64,000 bases of DNA from Takifugu bimaculatus (Eukaryota > Chordata > Actinopteri > Tetraodontiformes > Tetraodontidae), in assembly GCA_004026145.2 (NCBI GenBank), contig SWLE01000586.1, forward strand, positions 53,124-117,123, written 5' to 3'. The notes beneath the pieces are model-generated. The model was not told the origin of the DNA. It ran no database searches and saw only the letters and a program-made list of their open reading frames with translations. A program made the translations under genes and the position numbers. This document shows, one piece after another, positions 45,918 through 57,232 of the stretch (position 1 is the stretch's first letter; every line of letters begins with the position of its first letter).

Positions 45918-46200
45918 CTATCAGTGAGGTTATAGGTTTTTGAAACATTTAAAGAGACATATCAAGCCACACAGCACTGCTAACTCCCACTACATAGCTG
46001 ATTCTACTGAGTACTGTGTATCATTAATTAGATGTTATATTTGTACCAGTTAAAGCCTTCTGGTCATTAGCATTAAAATTAAGCATATTTTATTATTGTA
46101 CATTTTTTAATTTACACAATGTGTTGGAGACGGTCCTTGAGACATCAAATCCTTTAAGGGGAAAGTGTTCAAGGCAGAATCCAGTGAGACCTGTGGAAAT
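45918..46200 (+). pseudogene. Kinase intron 8/exon 9 scrap at duplicon junction
   Basis: 45918-46120 equals kinase intron 8 (compare 43405-43605). It then skips to a ~50-nt piece of the tail exon (GACATCAAATCCTTTAAGGG onward), matching 4785-4838. A short TGGAGACGGTCCTT at the joint also occurs inside the intronless kinase. It is a patchwork left by non-homologous rearrangement. Confidence 0.7.
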
Positions 46201-46993
46201 TTACTGTAAATTTAATGTGTATCACAAGCTTCTCACTTAACCTTGTATCACTGGAACTGACTTATGCATGTGCTAAAGATGTGCGTAGGCATTTAATCAC
46301 ATTTCCTGGTACCACCGTGTGACTGGCTCAGGAGGGTCCAGAACTTATGGAGAATATAATCACATCAGGTAATAAGATTGTGTCGCCAGTTTATCACATG
46401 ATCATCTGAGCACTGTTGCTGACTTTTCTGGTGACTTTTCAAGTTCAATTTCATTTAATACCATCTTTGTTCTTTTTGAGTTATTTATACTTTAACAGAC
46501 AGGCAGAAAAACAGATGTTGGTGATGCAACAAGGAAACATGCTAAAAGGTCAATTTCATGATTTTTGCATGAAGGTCAATGTGAAGCCACAAAAACCAGC
46601 AAGATTTACCTTTTTTTTTCTTTCAGTTTATAACTAGCAGATATGTTCCAACCAGTCTGTTAGTTGGATTACACTCTCAAATGTGGTGGACTCATGTAAG
46701 TGTTGAATTCCCCCTCCACCAGTGGGGGGTTTGATGGGCGCTGAAACCTTTGTGTCACTTAACATTCTAATCCTGCAAAAGATCCGGTTTGAACAACAGA
46801 GGTTCACTAAATATTTGATCTGTAAAAGCTGTTGCAGGATTCTACTGACTGAATGAGGAGAAAATATTTAAAAAGGTGAAAATTTAAAAAGGTGAGCAGC
46901 CCCTGTAAGGACTAATGCACTCCAAAATTAGCCCAGGTGCAGGGTTGCTATAGCAACAAGGTAGAAACATACACGAGAGCAGAAATTAGCAGA

Positions 46994-47262
46994 AGGGAGT
47001 ATTATCGTAGCAGAGGGGAGTATTATCGTAGCGGAGGAGAGTATTATCGTAGCGGAGGAGAGTATTGTAGCGGAGGGGAGTATTATTGTAGCGGAGGGGA
47101 GTATTATTGTAGCGGAGGGGAGTATTATTGTAGCGGAGGAGAGTATTGTTGTAGCGGAGGGGAGTATTATTGTAGCGGAGGGGAGTATTATTGTAGCGGA
47201 GGAGAGTATTATTGTAGCGGAGGGGAGCATTATTGTAGCGGAGGGGAGTATTGTAGCAGAGG
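46994..47262 (+). repeat. Coding-frame minisatellite, second copy
   Basis: Thirteen units, eleven of 21 bp and two of 18 bp, orthologous in position to 5636-5862. Both strands remain open through the array. Unit number and order differ from copy one, so it has changed since duplication. Confidence 0.85.
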
Positions 47263-47305
47263 TTGTAGCAAACGATTCAACAGCTGAGCAAACTGAAACA
47301 TTAAA

Positions 47306-48684
47306 ATGGCCATAAACAGGATGTCAAACAATATGGATGACCCCTCTGCATTTGTAGAGGAGCCCGACCTCAGGATAGGAACTTTCCTTTCAGAGTCCCT
47401 CCAGGTGATGGACTTGCTGGGGGAGGGTGCATCTGGTCATGTGACCAAATGCTTCAGTACTAAAACTTGTGAGATGGAGGCTGTGAAGATTATTAAGAAG
47501 TTTCCTGGTCTTCCTGTAGAGAAAAATGAGCTGGTCATCCTTGAAGAGCTGCGGAGTTTGGATCCGGACACCTCCAATATCCTAAAGTGGAAGGAGAGCT
47601 TCACATAGCAGGATCACATGTGCATGAGTCATGAGCTTCTGGATCAGGACCTGCACAACTATGTCAAGGCCAGAGGAGAAGGCCTCCTCATTCTGGAGTT
47701 GAAATCAGTCATTCGGCAGGTGGCAATGGCCCTGCAGCATCTGCGCTCCTTCAAGATTGTTCATGCTGACATCAGGCTTGAAAATATCATGATTGTGGAC
47801 CGGAGACAACAGCCAATCAGAGTTCGTCTCCTTAACTTTGGCCTGGCATTTCAAATTGGAGACGGTCCTTGTTTTCAAGCTACAGGATACAGAGCTCCAG
47901 GCTGGGCATCCACCCCCCCACAGAAGCAATAGATATATGGTCTACTGGTGCAACACCTGTGGAAGTCGCTACAGCGTCCACCATTTTATTAAAGGAAGAG
48001 GAATCCGATGAGCTGAGCCAAATCATCCAGTGTCACGGCCAGCCGTCAGATGAGATTCTGGACCGGGGGAAGGACACTGCATCTTACTTCTGCGAGCAAG
48101 TCGACGGTGAACATCGCTGGAGGTTCAAGACACCAAGCGAATATGAGGAAGAAACAGTTCTCCAGGCCCAGACATTCACCAGCATCAGACTGGATGATGT
48201 ACCAGTGATCGTGGCTCATGGAGACCTGGAGGACAAAAACCTGTTTGTGGACCTGCTTAAAAGGATGATGCAGCTTGACCAAGATAAAGGCATCACACCG
48301 CTGGAGGTCCTGCAGCATCCTTTTCTCAATGAGAGCTCCCCTCAGGGTCCACTGGAGAACAATGCTGTCAGCCTCCCAGGCCCTGATGAGCACTGGAGGG
48401 ATGTAAGTTTGGAGTCTTCTTCAAGGCAGCCAGGAGCACAGGAGGGGGACGCCTGTGTAATTGAATTTCCCAGTGACTTGGCTATCGATGTCCAGTTGGA
48501 AACCAGCTCCACACACAGTGGTTACGGCGACTGTGAGGGAAACATCAACTCAATTTCAGTTTGTTTGGATGTGGAATCAGAGGGGAGCACTGGCAACAAC
48601 CAGCCTGACCTCCGCTCAGAGAAGTGTGGCCTTTTTGGCCGACTGGTCAGACTGTTGAGGAACATCTTCCATTGCTTCTTCTGA
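47306..48684 (+). pseudogene. Intronless HIPK-like kinase (copy K5)
   Basis: Near-identical to 5903-7281, including the in-frame TAG (47606-47608) and the frame change in the APE region near 47895. Extra damage: the DFG aspartate is Asn (AAC at 47834-47836), and the catalytic-loop Pro is Leu (HADIRLEN). The C-lobe part is open from 47869 to 48684 and ends in the same hydrophobic/basic tail. Shared lesions show that inactivation came before duplication. Alternatively both copies use the second open frame as a truncated protein. Confidence 0.8.
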
Positions 48685-49909
48685 AATACGTTGATGTGTA
48701 TATGTCTCATTGTGTTTCTACTCTGGTGAATAAATAGTAAAATATGATATGATTGTCAGCTATTGTCCTAAATTTGAGAAAAGATATTCATGAAGCACAC
48801 ACACAAGTTCCTATGTGTAGGAGTTGATAGACATAATGCATTAGCCAGCTACCCCATCATACGGTGGCCGAGAGGTGCAAAACACTTTTACAAGCGGCTG
48901 AAACCAATTTACAAATAACTTTTTCTACGGGAAAGGGAATTACCGACCCTTGTTGGGCCAATGATGCGTTCCGTCGGTGCAGTTGGTAATTCCCTTTCCG
49001 GTTGAAAAAGGAGCCAGCCGGGAGGTGCAAAACATTTATACAAGCGGCCAAAACAAATTTACAAGTTACCTTTTCGGCCGGAAAGGGAATCACCAACTGT
49101 ATCAACAGTTGAACCGGAAGCGGATAAGGAGTTCATGGTGACGCGGGATGGACGGCAGGCAAGTGGCCTTTTGCCCGTTTTGTGGAAAAATTTGAGCAGA
49201 TTGACGCCGTTTCGTGTTGCCTGTGGTCGTTCTTTGGCGTTTTTAAATGCCGCAGCCCAAACGGAAGGACCAGCCGTACTGGGGGACGTCTCAACAGCCG
49301 GATAATGCTAAGCAAAGTAAGTGTAGCATAGCCGTCGCTATCTGAAGTACGTACAACTTGAATCAGCTGTACCATTGGTTAGCAGCTGCTAACTTTCTGT
49401 AAACTTGGCTTTAATTTCAGCAGAAAAACATTTCCCAGCATACAAGAAGTTCCTGGAGTACAGAAATTCCAAATCCAAGGAGCGTCAGTCTTATAACTAG
49501 GGGCCAAGAGGAAGACTTCGGGCTAAAGAGCAAAAACACGTCCAGGTCTGTTGTACTGGCTGTATTAGCTTATCACTCAACTGTCTGACTCGGGGGTAAC
49601 TCAAAAATAGATCTATGTAAGAGAACTTATATATTTGAGACAGGAATCTGTGCATAGATTTTAAAGCATGTAGCACTCGTGCAAGATGAGACGCTTTGCT
49701 GAAGCAACTGGGCACGACGGTGCAACTACTGTATCTGGAGGGTAGTTTCCAGTCATGTTCGGCTAACTATGGAACTGTTGACATAAATTAGAACATGTTC
49801 CCTCCATGTTCTCCATAATTAATGGGAAACACTGCTGTATGTATAATCTTTTGTGTTACTTTGTATATTACATGAAATTAACCATACCCTTTTTCATTTT
49901 TGTAGATAA

Positions 49910-50335
49910 ACATTTGGAATGATGGTTGCCAAATGGGACTGCTCTAAAACCTCGAAGAGGGAGAACACTCCCGTTATTTGTAGACCCAGAAGTAGAAGCA
50001 CCTGATATCCTGAAACAGGCCGTCCAGAAGATGAGGACATTTAACCGGGACACTCCAGAAGGAACTTATGTCCTTTTGTATCCAGACCACATCCAGAAGG
50101 CGAGGCTGCTGTGTCTGTGGAAGACATTTTGATGTTTACAACAGGGCTGACATCACTTCCTCCTTCTGGGTTGGAACCGTTGCCACGAATAGAGTTCCTG
50201 GATGACTCTCCATTCCCAATGGCAAATACATGTTCAAATGTGTTGAAATGACCACTCCTGGAGTCATACAGTGTGTTTAAGGCACAAATGGACTTTGGAA
50301 TTCAAAATAGTCCAGGATTTGGCTGTTTATAAGCC
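49910..50335 (+). pseudogene. G2E3-like HECT fragment, second copy
   Basis: Counterpart of 8505-8932: same N-terminal module (ALKPRRGRTLPLF to LLYPD), same jump into the HECT C-terminus (MANTCSNVLK) and the same internal TGA. It has an extra T near 49927 that shifts the start of the module. Confidence 0.6.
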
Positions 50336-50906
50336 ATATTGGATGACCCCTGGAGCTTGGACTCTAAAAATGTTTGTTATGCCGTTGGTGCACCTAAAGG
50401 TGCAGTTGCAAGTGTTTTTCCTTGATGTTAAAGTAAGAGGCTGTTTTGTTTTTTTGGAGGCGGGGGGCAGTTTTAGATCCATCATTCTGAAACTGTTCTG
50501 TTCATGAAACACTAGTAGTTCAGGATTGTATCTATTAAAAAAGGAAATCCATGCTCATTACTAAGCATTATGTTTATTCATATTTCCCACTTTAAAATAA
50601 TGATGCTGCGGGTGACAAATTAAGACACTTTGTGTACAAGTTACACCTTTATAATGTCTTTTCAATCATAGCTGAGTAATTTCTTTTAGTTTCAGATACA
50701 GCTCAGTTGCAGACTGCCAGTACTCTGCCTTCTGTAAATGATTGCTCTGCATGGCCAAGTCCAGGTACTCCTGCATGTTTGCATCCCCAACATGGAGCTC
50801 TTGTCAGGGGAGCCTCAGGAAAGCATCCAGTTGAGTCTGTTCAATTTGAAATCCACAGTCTCTGGAGTCAACCTATGTTACTCAGAAGATATTATTACAT
50901 TTATTT

Positions 50907-51421
50907 GAAAAACCAAATAAATGCAGACAATCTACCATCAAATATTACCGGTATTACACACTCATCCAAGTCCTTCTGAACAACATCACCAAAGCAGTAT
51001 CTCAGTAGACGCTGATGCTCATGACTCCCGTTGAAGTATCCGGCGTCTCTAAGGTCTGCAAATAGCTCCATCCAGAACTGACTCCTATGGAAATTGGTAA
51101 AATAAATGATAATTTTAAGCATATACATATGTATAAGTGATTGAATGAATGTGGACCACCAGGACTCAAGCTGATGTGCACACTGTGTAAACTTGACATC
51201 ATGTCCACGATTACATCGTAAGAGTGGCCCTCATGAAAGTACTTTATGCACTGCTGAAGCAGGTCTGGTCCGTCCCCTGACGTCCCCTGTGCGGCTGGTC
51301 CTTCCATCTGGGCTTTGGCATCTAAAAACGCCAAAGACCGACCACAGAAACCACAAAACGGCGTCAATCTGCTCAAATGTTCGCCACAAAACGGGCAAAA
51401 GGCCACTTGCCTACCATCCAT
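50907..51421 (-). pseudogene. Transposase remnant without catalytic core
   Basis: The frame 51421-51002 starts MDGRQVAFCPFCGEHL (zinc-ribbon CxxC pairs retained) and runs to the SLHSVH segment. It is then fused by deletion to the last intron and exon (FWMELFADLRDAGYFNG). The region with the three catalytic acidic residues is gone. A protein made from it could at most bind DNA. Confidence 0.65.
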
Positions 51422-51649
51422 CCTGCATCACCATGAACTCCTTATCCGCTTCAACAGTTGATACAGTTGGTGATTCCCTTTCCGGCTGAAAAGGTAACTT
51501 GTAAATTTGTTTTGGCCACTTGTAAAAATGTTTTGCACCTCCTGGCTGGCTCCTTTTTCAACCGTAATGGGAATTACCAGCTGCACCGACGGAACGCATC
51601 CATTGGCCCAACTGTACCAAGGGTCGGTAATTCCCTTTCCGGTAAAAAA

Positions 51650-52265
51650 ATGTTATTTGTAAATTTGTTTCAGCCGCTTGTAAAAGTGTTTCGTCATTTG
51701 TAAATTTGTTTCAGCAACTTGTAAAAGTGTTTCGTCATTTGTAAATTTGTTTCAGCCACTTGTAAAAGTGTTTTGTCATTTGTAAATTTGTTTCAGCTGC
51801 TTGTAAAAGTGTTTCGTCATTTGTAAATTTGTTTCAGCTGCTTGTAAAAGTGTTTCGTCATTTGTAAATTTGTTTCAGTGACTTGTAAAAGTGTTTCGTC
51901 ATTTGTAAATTTGTTTCAGTGACTTGTAAAAGTGTTTCGTCATTTGTAAATTTGTTTCAGCTGCTTGTAAAAGTGTTTCGTCATTTGTGAATTTGTTTCA
52001 GCTGCTTGTAAAAGTGTTTCGTCATTTGTAAATTTGTTTCAGCTGCTTGTAAAAGTGTTTCGTCATTTGTAAATTTGTTTCAGCGGCTTGTAAAAGTGTT
52101 TCGTCATTTGTAAATTTGTTTCAGCCACTTGTAAAAGTGTTTCGTCATTTGTAAATTTGTTTCAGCGACTTGTAAAATTGTTTCGTCATTTGTAAATTTG
52201 TTTCAGCCACTTGTAAAAGTGTTTTGTCATTTGTAAATTTGTTTCAGCAGCTTGTAAAAGTGTTT
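51650..52265. repeat. 41-bp minisatellite grown from the transposon end
   Basis: About 14-15 tandem units of 41 bp contain CATTTGTAAATTTGTTTCAG and CTTGTAAAAGTGTTTCGT, varying mainly at two to three bases after CAG. A single such unit occurs in the right inverted end of copy one (about 10908-10950). The array therefore arose by amplification inside this copy after duplication. No spacers differ enough to suggest anything but a minisatellite. Confidence 0.92.
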
Positions 52266-52314
52266 TGCACCTCTCTGCCACCGTAGTAGAGCGATGTAGA
52301 AGATTTGTACTTAC

Positions 52315-52408
52315 GTGAAGCGCCAAATGGAGTGAAGCGCGAGGCTGGGACTGGATCAATTGAAATGGCGGTGGGTTCACGTACAATGGGAAATTCGAAA
52401 GCTGCCAT
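52315..52408 (-). CDS. Exon X, right-arm copy
   Basis: 94-nt exon, ATG at 52408-52406 on -, GTAAGT donor below 52315. Uninterrupted, unlike the copy at 10995-11745. Directly downstream on the same strand lie the expanded inverted end and the transposase remnant, so any transcript from its promoter would run into the transposon. Confidence 0.45.
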
Positions 52409-52705
52409 TTGAAATCGTGTTATTTTCCCGATGAATTTGACGCACACAGGCAGCCCCTCCCACACCCACTGGCTGGAGCTGCTCCACCCCTCCCCTCACA
52501 CAGATTCGCGATCAGAACCACCCGTTTTGGACTGCTTAGCGCCGTCCAATTCTATGGAATCTGGGCACGTTAGAACCATAAGACTTTGAAATATAACCAT
52601 TTCGAGCTTCATAACTTCAGCTTACCCGGTGAATACTTTAGCTTATCCCATATCTTTAATAATTCAAGCACAGACAGCACACCCACAAGTCCTTACACTC
52701 ACACA

Positions 52706-55700
52706 CTATTTAACACAGTTGACTTCCATGCAGCTACAGAATACACTCTTTATATGCCTGCAGACTTTGGCAAACCATTTAGAGACTTTAACCCTAAACA
52801 CGCCTTTCTTTTTAGAAGGTGATTTGCTGCTGTTTTCAGAAGTGGTGGCATCAGAGTAGTCACTACTGGAGACACCCTCTGATGAATAGCTGTCAGCTTC
52901 AGAGGATGCACCATCAGAAGTTCCATTACTGGAGACTGTTTCTTCCTCACATAGTGAGGTAGCATTGTCTACTGAGGTATCTACACAAGAAGTATCACTA
53001 GTAGAATCTTCAGAGGACTCTTGTTGCGAGGACTCTATGTATTCCACTGGGCTCTCCGTAGATTTAGTATCGCTGATTTCCTTCTGTGAGGACTCACTCT
53101 CTTCTTTCCACTTGGGACTCCGTATGTTTGGCCTTATTGGCCTCCCCTTCAGTGGACTTCCTGTTACTAGCAAGGCAGAGAAGCTCCTCTGAGAAATTAC
53201 TGTCTTTTTCTTGTAAGGTCCCAATGATTTCTTTTGTGAGGGCTCACAGTCTATTTCCTCTAGAGATTTTGTGAATTTTCCCTTCAAGGACATGATGGTT
53301 TCTACCTCGGAGGACTCGCTGGCTTCTGCCTCAGAGGACTCGCTGGATTCTGCCTTGAACACTTTTCCCTTAAATGATTTGATGTCCCTTTCTTTGGTGG
53401 GCTTCTTTTCCTTGTCCAAAGTCTTTGCCTCTTTCTGAGAAGAGCTTATTTCTGACTCAAATGAGTTCTTTTTGTTTCTCTTCTCATTTGAGTTATCAGC
53501 TGAAACCTCTGTGAACGCCAAACTGTTCATTTTTTCACACATTTTCAAGCTGCAAAAAACACATTGTGTAAATTAAAAAAATGTAAAATAACAAAATATG
53601 CTTAATTTTAATGCTAATGACCAGAAGGCTTTAACTGGTACAAATATTACATCTAATTAATGATACACAGTACTCAGTAGAATCAGCTATGTAGTGGGAG
53701 TTAGCTGTGCTGTGTGGCTTGATATGTCTCTAAATGTTTCAAAAACCTCTAACCTCACTGATATCCAATAGAAATAATGTCACTCACTAGTCTTTGCTCT
53801 CCACTGTTCTCAGGTGCCCCATTGTTATAAAGTCATGCTGCAGGGCTTTCTCAGGAGAGATTCTCTGACGCTCATCAAAGTGGAATAACTTCTTCAGGAG
53901 ATCATAAAGAGCCCTGCGCTCCTTCATTTCATTTTGGTCATTTGTTGGATTGGCCTGCCATTGGAATCAGTGATTTAATACAAAGATAATCAATCAGGAA
54001 CAATGACATTAATTATAACTGGTTAAAAAAAAAAACAGTGCTTACTGAAACAATTGCGTTAGAGAATATCTAAAACACTGAGGAACGTCATTGAAGTTCT
54101 TTAAGTTAGCTGGACCATATTCAACTGGTGTCTGAAAGAACAAAGCCAACAGTTAGTGAACATCCACTTTCCTGCCCTCCCAGCATTTCAGCAGATAGGA
54201 AAAGGATTTGAGATGTTACACCCAAATTCAAATATCCTTGGACCCTTGGAAATAGTATGAGTGAGTAACATATTTATGTTTGCAGTGGTGGATAAGATCA
54301 GGATCAAAGCGCAGAGAACATGTGCTCACCTTTAATCTCCATGAATAACCAGAATGGTTTGCCACCTTTACAAAATATCTGCTGGTGTATCTCCCAGCAT
54401 TTAATATGTAGTTTGGGGGCATACCCAGTAGATCTATCACGTGTCTCATCTGTAAACCAAACATTCACAGTTGTTAAGAGGACATGCTCTCATTGCCTAT
54501 AGATATTTTTGTCAAGTATACTTGCATTTTGATATGATGAGCAATTGCGGATGGTTTGAGGGTTGAATAAAAACAAAAGGATTTGGCTGACTCCCCAAAT
54601 ATCAAGTGGATACGAGAAGGGGAGACCGAGCATAATTTCTGGAGCCCTAAAAACACAAGTCAAAATCAAAAAAATGTTATAGGTACAAAATAAAAATAAC
54701 TCAATAATAATATTACTGCAGGACAAATAACCTCAGTCCAGTTGCCTGCATGATGGTCCCTGTCTTGGCCTCATGAGTCCGAAGTGCCAGTCCAAAGTCT
54801 ATTAGTTTAATTTTTAATCCTCTTTGGTCCACTAACATGATGTTGTCTGGTTTTAAGTCGGTGTGCAGGATTCCAAGTTTCTTGAGGTCTGATAGAGCCA
54901 GAAACAGCTGGAAGAAAATTAAAACTTTTTAAAATTAAAAGTAGGATGCTCTGTGATCAATTTATGCAAGTTGTAGAATATTATCACAGAAAGGTTTGCT
55001 AAATAATAGTTTACCTGCTTTGCAATTGGTCGAATTTTAGACACACACAGTGGTTTGCCTTTTCTTAGTTTAAGAACATTAAAGAAGTCCATGCTCAGCA
55101 TCTCATCCACCAGACAGAGCCGACTGTTGTGGTGAAAATGGTCCAAGAGCTTCACAAAGTGTGCATGATTCACACGGAGACTGGAATGGATGCGTTCCAA
55201 TATCATTTTCTGTGAAGGATCAACATGACTGATAAGAGACCAAAATATGGCCTAGAGAGCAATTGTTTTCAAGGAAGTGGTTATTGCCATTTTCAGAAAG
55301 AACAATTTCCAGGGGTAAATTATTTTTCCTTACTTCTCTTTGGCCACTTTTGAAGTCCTTGATGAACTTGATCGCCACAGTCGCTTTTGTATTTATGTTT
55401 TGGCACCTGGCTACTTCACCAAATGCTCCTTCACCTATAATCTCCTGCACAACAAACCCAGACTTCCTGCTGTGTAGAACATCACCAGCACTTACTGTAA
55501 AGAGACAATCACCATAGAGAGAAACCATTTAGTCAACATGAAAACCTCAAACACACAACTGAAGCATTATCCGTGTCCTTGTAATAACGGCAAGATGGAG
55601 CCGTCCAATCCTGGGATCTATATACTGATAGCTTATTTACAAATAGCATACAAGTGCTGGAATTGGGACCTGATCTACGATGCCAATCAAACCTCCAAAA

Positions 55701-55850
55701 CTTAACGTGTATGGTACAGTACAATATTCCTGTTGGGAAAATCAGCAGTGACTCTGCTGCTGTGCCAACTGTGTCATGTGACCTCCTAAAGACAGGTTTT
55801 ACATTATAAATACAGCTTGAAGTCTTACCTTTATTTATTGTTGATGGCAT
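52706..55850 (-). pseudogene. HIPK-like kinase, right-arm copy (K6), least damaged
   Basis: Exons on -: 55829-55850 (MPSTINK), 55334-55494, 55015-55209, 54732-54907, 54526-54646, 54330-54449, 54046-54131, 53788-53954, 52706-53549. Phases fit through exon six, with a GC donor after exon five. Motifs: GEGAFGEVARC, ATVAIKFIK, HTDLKPDNIML, IDFGLA, RAPEIMLGLP. At exon seven's end TTTTCG|GTAAGC is reduced by one base to TTTCA|GTAAGC, shifting the frame. The tail exon has a compensated -1/+1 pair. If the exon-seven change is an assembly error, this would be a complete ~590-residue kinase with a Ser/Glu-rich tail and a basic/Cys C-terminus (VCRHIKSVFCSC). HIPKs are nuclear Ser/Thr/Tyr kinases; this short type lacks the long HIPK C-terminus. 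Confidence 0.75.
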
Positions 55851-57133
55851 TATTTCTGAAATGAAAATTCAATTTGGTGAATATGTTGGTAATTGTAACA
55901 ATTTATTAGTAATGTTGTAATCTCGTCAAGAAGATGCCGTCACAATGGGGCAGCTGAAGTACTGCCGTGGCTGGGGTACCACCAAAAAGGGAAGGAGGCA
56001 GGACCAAATCTACCACTAGACAATAACTACCACATCAAATTGCCATGCCATCAAAATGTCAGGTTGTTGCATTTACGATCATTTGAACAGGTCAAATTTT
56101 GTTAAGGAAAGTTTTTAAATTACGTAAACATGCTAAGATAGCTTCTCAAGCCTCCACTAGCCACCATACTTTTATTGCCCCACTGTACATGCAAGGTTTT
56201 GGTACAGTATTGGGTGTTACCTCAGTCAGATCCAATCTAATGTTCCTAAAAATGTCTGTTATTGTTGCATTAGTAGATTTTAGTTCACTTACTTTATTCA
56301 GCAGATCCATATACTTTTGTGTAGATATATATAAAATTATACTGCTTACAGTGACTGTCTGAGTTTGATGTGAAGGGTTGCCTTTTATCTTCAAAGTATA
56401 AGTGATATTACAGTAATGGGGTATCCCCATCCTAAACAGCTAGTCAAGAAACTACCATCACAACCAAAGCTGAGGCTTGTCCTCTGTCAATGGACTTAAT
56501 TACACCAGTAAAAAAATTAGGAATGCCAAGGCTAAGGGCTCATGGACGAACTTTTTGGTGGGTAACAGACTGAATGAATTTTAAGTCTTCAAGAGAATAC
56601 TTTTATTTCACAGATTGCTTGATAGGACTAGATGTTACAAGCTCTAAAAAATTGACTGAGCACTTGCCTTGAGTGAGTTGTGGTAGATGAGGACCACATA
56701 GCGATGTTTTTGCCCATGCAGCACATCTTCAGTTGTACACCCAAGCTTCAGTGGCTGCTTTGGCCATTTATCACAAGACAGACTTACCTGGGGCAGGTTT
56801 ACCACAGGCTGAGCTCATTTGGGTGTGAATAAGTGGTCAGTTGTTCCCCATGCCTTCACAGGCCCGGCCAGAGACTGTACTTATTTTGTCACTGCCTGCT
56901 CTTCTGCTCTCGTGCTGAGGTGGAAAGTTCCACTCACTCTGCCACGCCCCTCCTCCACACCCATTTGATCAGCTTTAATCATTTTCACCTGTTGCACCCT
57001 CTTAGGCCTATTTAAGGCACTGCTGGACACCCATGCCTTGCCAGATTGTTATTGCTCCATGTCTGACTTCCCAGCAGTTTGATTGGCCTTATTGGTTTTG
57101 ACCCTGCCTGCCTTGGAATTTTCTTCTCTATTG
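55851..57133 (-). other. Kinase 5' region, right arm
   Basis: Mirror of 40011-41301. It holds the exon-like frame 56430-56146 (MGIPHYCNITYTLKIKGNPS), the short first-exon candidate ending at a GTAAGT donor (about 56818-56787) and the kappa-B-like site (56932-56941). No recognised protein. Confidence 0.4.
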
Positions 57134-57232
57134 ATGCCGTGGTAAACCTGGCAACCTTCTCTCCCTGTTCAAGAGTTTTTTGCCTTGTGTTTGTTTGGAC
57201 TTGCCCTCTTGTGGTGTGGTGTTTTTTGCATG

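Larger units (their letters stand above)
48862..52286. mobile_element. Inverted-repeat DDE transposon, second copy
   Basis: Same left and right boundaries as the copy at 7461-10969. The HECT-like fragment is at about 49910-50335. The transposase on - (51421 down to 50907) keeps the zinc-ribbon start and the final exon but lacks about 0.65 kb between, with the whole DDE core, so it is non-autonomous. The right inverted end has expanded into a 41-bp minisatellite. Because flanks match those of copy one, both descend from one insertion before duplication. Confidence 0.75.
52287..57133 (-). repeat. Right arm of large inverted repeat
   Basis: Reverse complement of 40011-45600, carrying exon X, the kinase gene K6 and its 5' region on -. 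The outer edge (CTTGGAATTTTCTTCTCTAT) is followed by unrelated sequence and a solo LTR. The inner edge is the transposon end. Confidence 0.85.

Noticed and set aside
51650..52265. CRISPR-like regular repeats
   Set aside because: Units are directly tandem without unique spacers, derive from a transposon end, and the genome is a vertebrate.
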